NCBI GenBank assembly: GCA_002917075.1 | Contig: NTMA01000042.1 | Coordinates: forward strand, 62,001-126,000 | Direction of reading: 5' to 3' | Origin: Hawksworthiomyces lignivorus | Lineage: Eukaryota > Ascomycota > Sordariomycetes > Ophiostomatales > Ophiostomataceae | Length of the DNA: 64,000 nucleotides | Shown: piece by piece, positions 1 to 12,050 of the stretch | Layout of the letters: every line of letters starts with the position of its first letter | How positions within the stretch are numbered: position 1 is the stretch's first letter | Notes under the pieces: generated by a model | The model's input: only the letters and a program-made list of their open reading frames with translations | Database searches by the model: none | Told to the model about the DNA's origin: nothing | Translations under genes and position numbers: made by a program

Positions 1-585
1 TCGCTCACGATTCGAGCTGGTGAAACAAATGACATCCGCCCCTCATTGAGAGGGGTCGTGGAAGCATTTATTTTACTCCGAGGGATGAACACGGTTTTGA
101 GTTCATGGGATCCGATAATCCAACAAGGGCCTTTCCGCGAGCTGTTCCAAGTAACTAAACCTGACACACCGTCGCTCACCTTCTGGAATGCTATGCGAGA
201 ACAACTTCAGCAATTGCGAAAGATATTATATGAACGAGTATTAGAACAGCCGTCCATTGCAGCATGTATAGACTGTGAGATCCTCAGCCTACACGATAAT
301 GTCGAGAGCTGTTTAAACACTTCATCAGACCCTGAGCTTAGGCTTATTATGTATTGGCCGATCAGCATGTCGGACAATTTCACACAGATGCTCCGAGACC
401 AGGAACCGGCTGCTCTTGCAGTGCTCGGCTACTATTGCGTAGTGGTTCATAAAGCATCGCACAGAAACTGGTTCACTCGCAGCTGGGCACCAGAAATACT
501 ACAGGCAATCAGTGGAACAGTGCCACCTTCATATGCGGAGCTAATACGCTGGCCGTTAAATTATATAACTACTAATGAAATATGA
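1..585 (+). CDS. 3' part of a UPC2-like Zn2Cys6 transcription factor (partial, runs off the left edge)
   Basis: The frame is open from base 1 to the TGA at 583-585, about 194 residues, so the N-terminus and any zinc finger lie outside the window. The C-terminal end has the pattern of the fungal-specific domain of UPC2/sterol-regulator-like C6 proteins: an LLRGM helix followed by SSW and QQGPF, then YWPISMSDNF, a conserved stretch ending LAVLGYYCVVVHK, and the terminal RWPLNYI. In this family that region is the effector/ligand-binding part, not the DNA-binding part. No intron is needed. The ATG codons inside are internal. Family is fairly sure from the C-terminal motifs; the target pathway cannot be inferred. 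Confidence 0.75.
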   Translation, partial: SLTIRAGETNDIRPSLRGVVEAFILLRGMNTVLSSWDPIIQQGPFRELFQVTKPDTPSLTFWNAMREQLQQLRKILYERVLEQPSIAACIDCEILSLHDNVESCLNTSSDPELRLIMYWPISMSDNFTQMLRDQEPAALAVLGYYCVVVHKASHRNWFTRSWAPEILQAISGTVPPSYAELIRWPLNYITTNEI

Positions 586-1877
586 GATTATGTACGTTAT
601 CCACCAACTCTCTTTACTATGGAATCACTAAGGGTAGCGGGAAGGAAGTAGGAGGGAGCATTCAGGTTGAACACGGTGGTATATTTAGCAAGTCTTCGTA
701 TATGAATAAGAGAACCTTATGATACCATTGCCTCGTGGTGTTTTTTCGATATGCATCAGGCTTGCTCAGTCGGCGACTATTCGTATAGTTAATAATAAAT
801 TTGAGTGTAAATGGAAGCCGCGACGAGCTTATCTCAAGAACGCTAGAAAATTATATAACGACGGCTACAGGCTAGTATGTATCATTAGACATGTGTCTCA
901 GCAAGCAATGGAGCCCGCAAATCGCAGCAATATTGTCAATTTTAAGATAAGTGTATTCCAAATTACCACATCCGGGGTCTGTTGGATCGACCAATTGCCT
1001 CAACTATTCATTTCACTCATAGATTTGTTCACAGATTCAACAGTCATTGTCCTTGCACCAAAGATTCACCATGAACTAAACAAATTGCCAGACAGTGCTT
1101 TGAGTATGAGTGCAGTTGTTCGTGATACAAGTAATTGTAACGAGAATTTCCCCCTAACTCTTTATCACGCACGAACATGGTACTAAGACATAAGTCTATG
1201 GAAAACAAAATACAAGAGGGTCGAATCGCATATCCCTACTGTGTCGCACACGATAAACGGGAAACTAACTCTTTATCTCTTGATCTAGCTTCTAGAGTGG
1301 CCACATTTGCAACCTATTAACCTATACTAATTTCGCCAAAACAATTCCTTTCTAGAGCTAGAAATGCAAGCAGAAATTGCAGAGATGTAGCTAGAAGTAT
1401 ATATATATATATATCTTATTAATCTATTACACTGAGTATAAATGTAAATCACTATTGCTACTTCAGTTTTAATATATAAGTCAAGTGTGCGTAAATACAG
1501 CGCTAGCGGCACAGGTATAAAAAATATTCTTGCTTCACTCTAGGAGCAAACTTGTAAGCGTCATATTTGACTGAGGGGTTATTTTCGGTGGACTTCTGGG
1601 CGAGGGGTTCTGTCTATCAGAGTAATTTGTTACAGCAGCTTAAATATATCTCTGTTCTCAGCTTAATACAAAAGGTGATTGTGAAATAAGACTACATGTA
1701 CATAATTTGTGGGGTGTGAGGGGGTACTTGCACATTATTCATCGAGCGGAGCCAAGTAATGAGTAATCAGTGTCTGACAAATACCTCAAAGAGGATGACA
1801 ATAACCGTCTATTTCGATATTTTATACCAAGTACATTGGTAGCAGCCGAAAAAACTCGCCCCGTCGTTGGTAGAAAC
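586..1877. other. AT-rich intergenic region
   Basis: This stretch separates the partial regulator from the broken Zn2Cys6 gene. It holds a 155-codon ATG ORF (719-1186) with no recognisable motif and AT-biased codons, which I do not accept as a gene. A short (TA)n tract lies near 1399-1414. I see no RNA gene or transposase. Confidence 0.6.
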
Positions 1878-4108
1878 ATGTCAGATCAAGCTCTTATTGA
1901 AAATTCAACACATGCGCGACGCGCCTGCCGCTTTTGTCACAAGCGCAAGATTAGATGCAGCAGGGAAACTCCTGCATGCTCTGCCTGCAGCTAGTAAGTT
2001 TGAATTATATACGACAATGTACAAGGAATCACAGCTTATTGTGTTACTAGTTATCGAAGAGTCTGCTTCTATGGAAACAATCCAAGTGGTTCGGCTGATA
2101 TAAGAATAAACCCCGGCCCACCAGCAGCATTCGACGAGCTAAACTTGCTGCAGCAGAAGCAGCAAGTCTTCCAGCGTGGTGAAGCATACTTGCCACCAGC
2201 TCTCCGAATCCCAAACCTAATTCCAAGTTATGTAAAGCCATTCATAGATGAAAATTCAGGCTTTCGGCATGTTGCAACATGCTATTACAAACTCGTCCAC
2301 CCATGGTTTCCCGTTATATCGAAGAGAAAAGTATATGATCACTTGCTCTACCCATTATTACCCCAGCGTATCGATGCTATTTTCCTATATCTGTGCATGA
2401 AACTTTTGATCCAGCCACCGGAGAGCGATGATCCTTGGACACTGCAGTACTATTGAGTCGTAGCTGAAGAGACCCCCTGCGCGGTATGGGGAAGTGTGGA
2501 GGATTTTGCTCTCTGGAGCTATTCTGCCGCCTTTCACCGCCCTAGAGCGTACAAAAAGGGGAGGCAGAGTTTTTGCTCTTTTCACAAGATAGAATAGACA
2601 GGCACCGGAATACACACTTTCTGAGCAGATTAGGCTTCCGATCAGAGTAGAGGCTACTCGCGAGAACAAGAACGAAGTCATTTGGTTGCGAATTGCTTGA
2701 GATCCAAAAGTGGCCTCTGGCCTACGGCCAGGGGCCCACCCGACCCCAAGGCTACTACAATATCTTCAACAACTTGGTTATCTACGCATCAAGGGAGGCG
2801 CTTTCGCGCCCTCCTTGATGTAGGAGAAGCTAAGCAGTCCTCCGATCAGTCTCCACGAGACTGTCCGGAGTGGTTCTGTTGAGTTGTGGTGGTTTTGGTG
2901 GTTAGGTAGAGTCGAGGGGTCAGCCCGTCTCGCTCTCACTATACTGTAACTCGATTTTTCCATGAGATTCAGGCTGCCGGAGTTCTCTCTATGGAGATGC
3001 TGCAAGGTTCCGTTCTCCTACTGTCTATGAAATGGGTCACGCTATGTATCCTGCAGCGCGTGTATCGCTAGGGACTAGTCTCAAATATGCCTTGGCACTC
3101 GGTATCGGTTGGACTGCCTCAAAAACAGGGAAGTGGCATGTTTCGTCATGGATGGAGGCTGAAGAACGGAGAAGAACATGGTGGTCAATATTTATGCTTG
3201 AGCGGTGTGTTTATATTTTGCTACTTTTCTTCTTACATCTAGCATTCAAAAAGTCGCAGGGCTAATATATGTCTCCACAGAATAGCAAATCTCGGTAATC
3301 CTCGAAGTGAACTGCTCGCTCCAGAGCCTACATTGATGGAGCAGCTGCCTTCTCAAGAAAAAGAATGGGACTGCAATGGAGAAGGTCGTGTGTGTTTTAC
3401 ATTGTCGGCTCCACCTGAATCACTCGGTCGCTTTGCCAGCGTCGTTCAAACTAGCTATCTCCTTAGCTGCGTCATCCGCCATGTACAAGAGATGTCGGCC
3501 GACATCAATCTTCGGGAAGAAGAGATGGCGCAACTCGAAAAGACTCTATACGCATTAATATCATATTGGGAGTCAAATTCAGGAACTACAAATTCTATTA
3601 TATGTTATCAGTCTGCGATTTCATTGTGGTGAGTTACTCTCTGCTCCATGCCAGTGTTTTTGTTATACCTTTTTGCTAAGAAGGCGATTAGTGCCCTTCT
3701 TACACTTTCCGCGCCATATCTCTCACACGAGAAACTGAGTCTGTGCAAGCATGCGGAAGCTATTTCTGCAAATGCTTCTCACGTGGCATTTTCTGTTGCT
3801 GAAAGTTATATGAAGGCAGAAGCCATAGATCTGAAGCACGGTGATATTCCACCTTTCGTAATGCCGTGGCTCTACATGGTTGGAAAGTGGTTCCTTGAAA
3901 AAAATTCTCTCAGCAGCTTAAAAACGATAAAGGATGCCATGGAAAGGCTTAATTCAAAGTGGACATGTGCCAGTACGGCATCATTGCTTCACACTCTCAA
4001 TGTAGATAGAATACCTCTTGAACAAATTGCTAATATTTTTTTTCTTTAATAGAAATATACTTAGATCTTCTCACAGCACGGCAGATTATAGCACCTGTCT
4101 ATTGTTAG
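1878..4108 (+). pseudogene. Zn2Cys6 transcription factor broken by an insertion and a frameshift
   Basis: The exons are 1878-1993, 2051-2453, 2943-3204, 3281-3628, 3692-3972 and 4053-4108, with GT-AG introns of 57-80 nt. The finger is C-x2-C-x6-C-x6-C-x2-C-x6-C, the last cysteine coming after the first intron. The middle homology domain follows (FRHVATCYYKLVHPWFPVI, then MGHAMYPAARVSLG, then EERRRTWWSIFMLER), and the tail ends IYLDLLTARQIIAP. Two lesions break it. A 484-bp insertion after the codons for QYY introduces an immediate TGA. Near 3019-3025, one base is missing between the GSVLL and YEMGHAM segments, and no intron rescues it. Without the insertion the exons total 1466 nt, one base short of a multiple of three, which fits that deletion. 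The upstream in-frame start at 1770 is a GTG, so ATG 1878 is preferred. The gene is probably dead unless the frameshift is an assembly error. Confidence 0.85.
2454..2937. mobile_element. 484-bp insertion, probable solo LTR or MITE, with ACTAT target-site duplication
   Basis: The host reading frame resumes exactly when this block is removed: the codons for QYY (ending 2453) continue directly with TVTRFFHEIQAAG (from 2943). ACTAT occurs on both sides, at 2449-2453 and 2938-2942, as expected of a target-site duplication. The insert begins TGAGTCG. With a 4-bp CTAT duplication instead, it would run from TG to CA (2454-2938), the usual LTR termini. It is richer in GC than its surroundings and contains short hairpins (for example GGCGC...GCGCC near 2800). 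There is no transposase ORF, so it is a solo LTR or a non-autonomous element. Confidence 0.8.
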
Positions 4109-4263
4109 TCATACTTGGAAGCCTATGGATCAATTTAGGCTTGCTTGATGCGTCTGAGAAAGAGTCAATCTATTATCCTAACACGACGAATTTCAACGAT
4201 GTAGCTAATGCCTTTAAACATTCTTGGTTGCACTGCACCACTAGCTCTCCATCCCGTATATAC

Positions 4264-4599
4264 TTATGGCGCAACGCGGAGGTCTTCCGTGTTTTTTAAG
4301 AGACTCTCCTCAAGCGAAGTCCACCCCGTTCGCCTCATCTCTTGCAGAAGGTGCTCAGCCCGGTTTCTAGGTATAATATCGCTAGGATAAATGACTCCAG
4401 CAAAATTTTCTGCAAACTTGTGACCCGCATTCTGTTTGCGTAGAATTTCAAGAACTTTATCCCAGTTCATTGGCTCTGCAAATCCAAAGATACGCTCTCC
4501 TTTTACGCTACGAAGAATTGTTGCAGCGACATGGAGAATACCAGTATCTTGAACATCGATAAAGAATTCTAAAATTTTGTTAGACACGTTTGTTTCCAA
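4264..4599 (-). pseudogene. C-terminal stump of an NAD-dependent epimerase/dehydratase-family protein
   Basis: About 110 residues on the minus strand match the C-terminal third of fungal extended-SDR aldehyde reductase/epimerase proteins: FIDVQDTGILHVAA, then GERIFGFAEPMNWDKVL, ILRKQ, and the tail GWTSLEESLLKNTEDL. The intact family is about 340 residues. The Rossmann fold and the catalytic YxxxK half are absent, and no upstream exon is found beyond 4600. The frame there opens on a TTG codon, not ATG. It is a different subfamily from the intact relative at 55434-56620. I read it as a gene truncated at about 4600. Confidence 0.75.
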
Positions 4600-5190
4600 G
4601 ACACTTATTTGTGCTAGACACTAACGGGAAGCATGGAGCTTATTCCGTCGTGTCGCCTCTTTACGTCCGCATTTTTCCGCACTTGTCCGCAGTTCCGTGT
4701 CGATTTCCACTCTGCCCGTATCTGCCCGTATTCCTAAATCTACTCCACTTGTATTCGCCGCATCTGCGTATATTCCGTATTTGTAATGAGATAGAAGAAG
4801 TTGAGATTGGTGGCCTCTAATTAAAACACACTAGACAAAAAAAATATATTTAAGGAGTCTTACAAGAGTACCTGTAAGGTAATAACAATAGCTGAAGAGC
4901 GCGAAGTATTTCACCAACGAAATAAATACTATGTAACGTATGAATCCAACTCTTAATCAAATATTGAGGATTGATCTTTTAAGACTTGTTAAAACCCCGA
5001 TACAGTACCCGGCTTCAACCACGACGTGCGACATTTGCACTCCTATATTTCAATAGAAGCTTTAAGATTAAAAGGAGAACCCCAATATAAGTAGCATAGT
5101 TTTGCCTAATTAAATGAAAACAACTCCCAACTTTCTCAAACTTAATCGATACTAAGAGTGGTTAACATCCTATGATACGTCAAGCCTGCT
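4600..5190. other. Intergenic region with CCGCA/CCGTA short repeats, possible transposon-end remnant
   Basis: Between about 4660 and 4790 the sequence is built of repeated CCGCA, CCGTA and CCGCAT units, a style seen in subterminal repeats of fungal hAT-type elements. The 7-mer CTAGACA occurs near both edges (about 4613 and 4830). The repeats start where the epimerase stump loses its N-terminal part. No transposase is visible. The rest (4840-5190) is AT-rich 3' flank of the ABC gene. Confidence 0.3.
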
Positions 5191-8100
5191 TCAGGCGGAC
5201 GCAAGATTCCAAAGCTTCTTGAACTCGCTGTCGCGGCGGAGCAGGTCCCGAGGACTCCCCCATTCTAGTAGCTGTCCGCCGCCCATGACAGCTACACGGT
5301 CCAAGTCTACGATGGCCCCAAGACGGTGGGCGATGACAACGACGGTGCAACCAGCGAACTGCTCTCGTATGACCCCACGAATGAGCCGTTCGGACCGCTC
5401 ATCGACGTTGCTGCTGACTTCGTCGAGGAGGATGATTTTTTTGTTTGCCAGAATGGCTCTAGCCAGACACAATAGTTGACGCTGTCCTTGTGATAATTGG
5501 TCAGCGTCTAGGGGACTGTCCAGGCCCCCTAGCCTCTCTATGACAGCATCTAGTTCTAATCGCTGCAAGATTTTGCGAACTTTCTGATCATTCTGCCAGT
5601 CTTGTGGCTGCCGCTGTCGCTGCTGCTTATGCCACCACCATATGTGTTTGCTGCCGTCTAGTTCTTCTTCAGGCCTTTCGTGAGGCAGCAGATTGTCTCG
5701 AAGAGTTTTGTTTTTTAAAAAGAATGGATGTTGTGGGACGACAGCTACTGAAGTTCGAACATCCTGGCGCGGCAGAGTGGCAATATTGACCCCATCAAAA
5801 GTAATGCTGGACTCGGGGCCTGTTTCCAACAAGCGAAGAAGGCAAGCCAAAAGTGAGCTCTTACCACTGCCACTCCGTCCACAGACACCTACCTTGAAAC
5901 CAGCTGGTATATCGAGACTCAGACCACGGATGACTGGCTCGCCACCGTGTGTGTAGGAGGCGACCAAGTTTTTGACCACAACGTGGCCCCGGGACGGCCA
6001 GAGCTCAGGTGCGCAAGATACTTCCGTGGGTAGATTTTCGCTCGCCGTGCTGGCGCAGAACGTCTTCACGCGGGCAATAGCACCAAACGACGTCTCTAGC
6101 AGCGCCCAGTCCTGGATGACATATGCCAGAGATTGGCTGAACGACATAATGTTAACAAGGGCTAAAGCCACAAGTTGCGAGGAGAGCTGGTGCCGCAATT
6201 TGATGATCAATACCAACATAAAGACGGTCAGCACTGTAACTATGAGATCGAGAACGACACCGAGCCATCGCTGAATGCAGAAAAGTAGGTAGAAAGGCCG
6301 TTGAGACATGTCAAGAAGATTCAAATATCTCTCTGTAAAATGCTGCTGCCAGGAAAACCCCCGCACTGTTGAGAGACCCTGGAGGAGATCAAGAAATAGT
6401 GTGAAGATAGGTGACTTGGCCTCGATGTCCAGCAGCCGGATCTGCTGGGATGTTTTTATATAAAATCTCTGTAGGACTGTATACTGGGTTAGCGTTGCGT
6501 CTTGTGGCATACAGGGATAGGAAGAGGAGTTGTCCAAAACCTACACCAACAGAGCACGATGACCGGAAGGGCAGCTATAGCAAAGTATCCAGAGAATATA
6601 CACATCAGAATCCCCCCCATAACAAGGATCGCCAAATTGATACAGAAGTCCCCAAGAGCAATAGGCAGTTCCGTGTCGACGATAGACATGTCTTGGCTGA
6701 ATCGGTTCGTGGTGACGCCGACGTCTGTGCGGGAGAAGAAGGCTAGAGGGGCGCTTACGACAGATTGGAGCAGTCTGTTGTGAAGAACTTCTGAACTCAC
6801 AGGAACCATGAAAATCATAAAGAAGTAAGTAGTTGCCGTAATTCCAAAGACAGCAACGCCGGTGAGTATTCCGTATAAGCCAAGATAAAAGTCATTGATT
6901 CCCAAATCACTTGGATTTTGGCTCATCTGTCGGGTCCAGTAGCTGAGCACAAGCTCGGTCAACTTAAAGCCTGCCGCGTGGAGAGTTACTAGAACTGCAA
7001 AGAGCACAGTATACCAGATCGGGACAGAGCCGAAATAGTAGGCGTACGTAGCAAATTCACCAAAGCCTTGTCTTGGGGTCCCATTTTTTTCATCGTCACT
7101 GTGCTGGTTTTGGGAGTCCCACGGCAGATTATCGTGGCTGCTGCTCTTGAGTGGATCGGGCTTGTCTGTTGCATTCGAAGCGTTATTTTGTTGGATATTT
7201 AGATCAGTGAGATAGTCAGTCTCTGACTGAAGTTGGTCGAAAGAACCCTGGTGTAGGACACGACCATCTTTGCTCAAAGCAACAATGTGGTCGGCATACC
7301 CGAGTCGATGGACTAGAGAGTGTTAGAACCATGAAGTGGATATGTAAAAACCTCAATATAATGGAATCAAACTCACTTGTATTCGTCACACAAACCACAG
7401 TCGTACCCATTTGTCGGAAGAGACCCTTCTCAGAGAAAAGATTGTGAAAAATAAACTCTTCCGTTTCAGCATCCTGTCCCGAAAACACGTCATCTAGAAG
7501 CACTACCTTCTCTTTGGAGTAGACGGCTCGTGCGAGAGCGAGACGCTGTTTTTGGCCACCACTCAACGAAACTCCTGCGCTACCAGCCATCGTAGCATCT
7601 CTGTTTGGCAGATCGCTGATATCGTGTTCTAGTCCACAAGCGGTAATGACCTTGCTGTACCAGTTACTGTCATAATGGGCAGCACCTAGAATGTTTTCGC
7701 GTAGCGTTAAGTTCTGAATCCAGGGCTCCTGACTCACAAAGGCATAGTTACAGGTGTCGGCGCAAACTGTGCCTTCGATGAGCGATACTTCTCCCAGCAT
7801 GGCTTTGATCAGGGTGCTCTTTCCCGAACCCACATGTCCAACAACAAAGGTGAAGAGCGACTGGCGGACGGTAATGGTGATATTCTTTAGTATGCTGGGC
7901 TTATCTTGGAACAACCCAAAGCTGGCATCGGCTATCACAATGATGGGGGTGTGGGCGTTTGAGATACTTTTTTCTTTTAAATCCTGGAGGCCGTCGAGGG
8001 CAACTGCGGAGGATTTGTCAAATGTAGTTCCACCATCCGGAGACAGATCCTGTTTCAAAGGCAAGCGGTAATCCGTATAGCTTTCCGAGACCAGGAAGTT

Positions 8101-10396
8101 CTCAATGCGAGAAAAGCAGGCCAGAGCAGCGCTGACAATTGGAATTGTGCGACAGACGACAACGATAGGATCAGACAGGAGATAGATTAAAGAGAGAGAC
8201 GTGTAGGCAGATGTAGTATCCAATGGTTGTCCAGTAGACTTGGAAATGATGACAAAGGTTGCAAATGTGGCTAAGGGCGCGATGGATCGTGTGTTGTTTC
8301 CTGTGGCAGCGTTAGTTTATCGTCTATCTAACTTCCAGAAATTGCTATCGTACCGATGAAAATTTGCAACGAGAGTAGCCTTCGATATTGTTTTGATAAA
8401 TCTAGCTCTTTTACTCGGAGGTCTTTAACGATCTTCTCCACAATGTCCGACAAGCCCAGCATTTTGACTTCCTACAGATGGTATGGTTAAAAATATTGAG
8501 TGATACATCATAGGTGATATAAACGAGAAATAAGGGAAGACATCTTTACTTTCATCGACCTGAGGACAGACGCTGTAACATCCACCCGTGTTTGGATTCC
8601 CTCCATCCACCTTTTTTGGGCTTTGCCAATGAACGTAGCAAGCTGCATAACAGCAATAGCGGCAACTATGAAAGTAATTCGTTAGCTTCTAATTTATAAA
8701 TATGATAACATCAGCGTCGAAGATCTTACCTATGGCCACTACAATAGGAGCCAACGCGGCCAGGCCCAGCTTCTGGTATAGCAGATATATGGCAACGGCA
8801 GATTCTATAGGCGACGCCCAAAGCTCATGCAGGGTTGTGGCGCTTTTGCATATACTCTCAGTATCCGTTGACATAAGAGTAACAGCGACTATAGAGCAGA
8901 CAATCAGCCACGGCACGGTATAGTCGACCAAAAAATGCTGTGCAGAAAACGTCGTACCAGACTCGTCGAGAGCAGTATTGCTAAGGTTCAGCGTTCTGCA
9001 ATAAATTAAAGTACAAAGACTACCCCGAAGAAACGTAACAAATCTTAAATACTGTTAGCGTCCTGATTCTTGGCTTCGCTGTCATGGAGAATAACTACCG
9101 AGAAGCATTACCTATACGTCATTTGGTAGTAAAAACCATTCGAGATCTGAAAAATTTGTCAGCGACACTATCTCCATGTAGAAAATGATAAAGCTCAAAT
9201 AAAACTTACCGCTTGGCCAAGAAACACCAAGAACCAGACCCCAGCAAGACCCCATCCAATGGCGTCTGATTCTGATAAATCCTCGACGAAGGTGATCGTT
9301 TTACTAATAAGGAATGGCTGCGCGTACTTGAAAGCTACTAAGAATAGCCGAGGAGGCACACCCGATAAAAAGACGTATCTTGCTTCCCATAACGTTGAAA
9401 ATGCCAATGTATTCATTTTGTGCGTATTTTCTAGACATGCGATAAGCAAATAAAATAACACGAACGACAAAGCAAGACTACCAGCGTACCTGGAGCACAG
9501 ATATCCTCTGCTTTTGGGAACAACGTCTTAGCTGCCAAATTGTGGTGGATGGAGAATCTTCCCATCGTCACGTCAACGACTCATCTAGAAACCGAAGAAG
9601 GTTCGAGATTGTATTCTTACAAGTCTTTGTCGGTCAGTGATCGAGAGAATCCGGTCCGCATCAACGAATTCAACCAGGAAAATACACTACGAGCCAGGAT
9701 ACCACTGGTTACTTCCGGCGAGAGGTGGTGATACTCCGAGAGCAAGATGGATCTCTTCTCCCAAGCTTCAGAGCCCAAGACAAGAACCTTACTGACGACT
9801 GCCGCAGTGAAGAGTCTGGCAATGGTCGAGTCATTTTGTAGGAGCCACAGTGTTCTAGTGATGGCACAGTCGAACAGCAGGGTGAAAAGCAAATATACAC
9901 TGATCAGGGTAGACGGTCGTACCGAGCGCACATGTTCTGCTTGCGATAAGAATATCAACAGAACTCCGTTCACAAAGACAAGTGCCGCAGCCGCGGTCTG
10001 TAGCTTGGGGGCAAGGCGAGCGTGATGTCCCACAGTCCAATATAGCAAGACTACGAGTTGCAAGACAGTGTAGACTCCGATCAAGCCCTATATAGCACAA
10101 GAAGTGTTGATTGTCAGTTGAAGTAATCGGCATAAAATAACCAAAAAAAATGGCAACATCGTGGTCCAGCTATGTACCAGTTTAATAAAGGGTCGATGAC
10201 TTCTGACGACCTTACAAGGCTGCCGTGAGAGCCAGACAAGCCGCAGAACGGCGAGAATGAAGAAGAGAGCGGAAGGCAGGATAGACAGAATAGAATTCTC
10301 AAAGGTAACCGTGAAGTCAAACCGATTTATGGCTGCAGGACCAAACTGGGCCTCCAACAGTAAATGTGACGACGTCGATGTGTTTTCTGAGTCCAT
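5191..10396 (-). CDS. ABCC/MRP-type ABC transporter, full length
   Basis: The exons are 10396-10178, 10087-9621, 9557-9490, 9430-9210, 9146-9112, 9043-8730, 8665-8550, 8471-8354, 8300-7377, 7312-6545 and 6476-5191, totalling 4536 nt (1511 aa). The order is an N-terminal TMD0, TMD1 (with FYYQMTYR), NBD1, TMD2 (with FYIKTSQQIRLLDIEAKSP) and NBD2. NBD1 has Walker A GHVGSGKST, Q-loop VSQEPWIQN, signature LSGGQKQR and Walker B VVLLDDVF. NBD2 has Walker A GRSGSGKSS, signature LSQGQRQL, Walker B IILLDEVSS and H-loop IAHR. A Gln/Trp-rich insert (WWWHKQQRQRQ) sits between the Q-loop and signature of NBD2. The layout is that of fungal multidrug-type ABCC pumps at the plasma or vacuolar membrane. There is no lesion. 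The substrate is unknown; the neighbouring TRI12-type pump and hydrolase suggest detoxification. Confidence 0.92.
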
Positions 10397-12050
10397 TTTC
10401 CCTTACGTCTATTGGCACGACATGAAATCATGCTTCCTTGTGAGAAATCATATTTCTTAAAAGGAGAGGGAAAAAAAAACCCCCCCAGTGTAGTTATAGA
10501 ACTCTCAATGTTACGCAATTTGACCGAATACGGAGCAATTGGAAGAGAGCTATGCCGTGTAGTTGGTGTAGCTACTTAAAAAGGGAATGCTACGCCGAGT
10601 CAGACTCCTGCACTGTTCTTGGAAAATGCATGTCTACCCACATCTTTTAAGGCTTATTGTCGTGCGCGTACACAGAGCAGAACAATTAGATCTTACGAAA
10701 AAGATTTACGTCGTAGTTTTTACGTACTCAACTTGGTTTTTCATATCAGTCCAGAGATCTACAACTAATAATCCGAGTTTAAACGTTATGCCGTGCTCGG
10801 ATTTTCGGCCAAGATGAGGCTTAACCAGATGTGGCAAAGTCGCCGTTATCTGATCCGATCCCTGCTCGGTAATTTAATCACTCAGTGACCTTGATTTAAT
10901 CAATCAGTACTCCGTAATACTACCCAAAGCCCCGAAGTACGAAGTATGCATATGTACTTGCACGCAATAGGTGCTTGTCAGTTTCTTGGTCGTTAAAGGC
11001 AGCCCAAACACACCCTCGAGCCCCTTTTCCCGAATAAAAAGAGAAACAACAGAAAAAGAACCAAAGCCCCCCCAAAAATCATCTCCGGAAACAAATAGAA
11101 GCAATTAATAGCACAGACTTATAGAACATTTCCGACAAGATTCCAACACACGATGAAGATGCATTAAGCCGCGTTGAAGGACGGAATTAAACTCAAAAGG
11201 GTACAGAGAACTCGCGGTGAGTGCATGACCTGCCCCATACAACATATGCCACGGTAAGGCCTAGACTATGACTGGGGCTCCTCAGTTTCCGATTCCTACC
11301 TTTATTTGCTGATTCTAAGAACAATTTTAAAACAGGTGACCTATATTATTTGATTGTTTTTTAATTGTATTTTTATTTAAATCCAGAATGGCGAACACGA
11401 CCAATCTTTAAAAGACGAGAAACGGCGGTATGGTAAACGTAACGGCTAACATGAGAGACTCGTTGTAATAGTATCAACATAGAAATAGATTCTTTGATGA
11501 TTGAGCAGCATGTTTGTACTTCAATATATATAGACGTTTTTCTCACTTCATTCGACAGTTCAGGCACTCACGTCTCGCAATCGACGAGATAATGGTCCTA
11601 CTTTTAGCCTCTACAAGCATATACTTCATCAGTTTTTTTTGGCACGTCGACTAGGCCAGAAAAGGGGTCTTAAAGCGGTGGAACACTTGTCGTTCATCAT
11701 TATTCTTTGCTTTAAATTGGATAGCTTACGATTTTACTTTTCTTCACCGCCTATCGGTCCACGATCACTGGAAGAACATCCGCCTCTGGTATTTCATTAT
11801 GACACAGATGCTCACCAAAACAGGAGATTGTGGCTTAACGTAGTTCCTCATAAGCAAAGGAGCCCAGAGATTGAAATAGTTTCATCACGTTTCAACGAGC
11901 ATATTGCTTTGAATATTTTCTTCGTTAGTCTGACATTTAGATATATGTATCATCATATGAGGATCAGGAGAGTCGGAGATGTAAGTAACACTTTCCATAC
12001 TGGTGTTTTTACGCCAATAGGTTCTCAATATGCCAAAGGAAATAATTTCT
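10397..12050. other. Intergenic region upstream of the ABC gene
   Basis: This holds the ABC promoter (right of 10396) and the 3' flank of the MFS gene. A C-run lies at about 10480. The plus-strand ORF 11639-12139 starts at an ATG-less codon, overlaps the MFS 3' end, and has no family signature. TACTCCGTA-type words occur at about 10906. I see no other feature. Confidence 0.6.

Noticed and set aside
719..1186. 155-codon ORF with ATG start
   Set aside because: No recognisable motif, AT-rich codons, no homologous pattern; likely chance.
10906..10914. TACTCCGTA word, with similar words near 16290 and 25492
   Set aside because: Scattered single copies without flanking structure; not enough for a repeat family.
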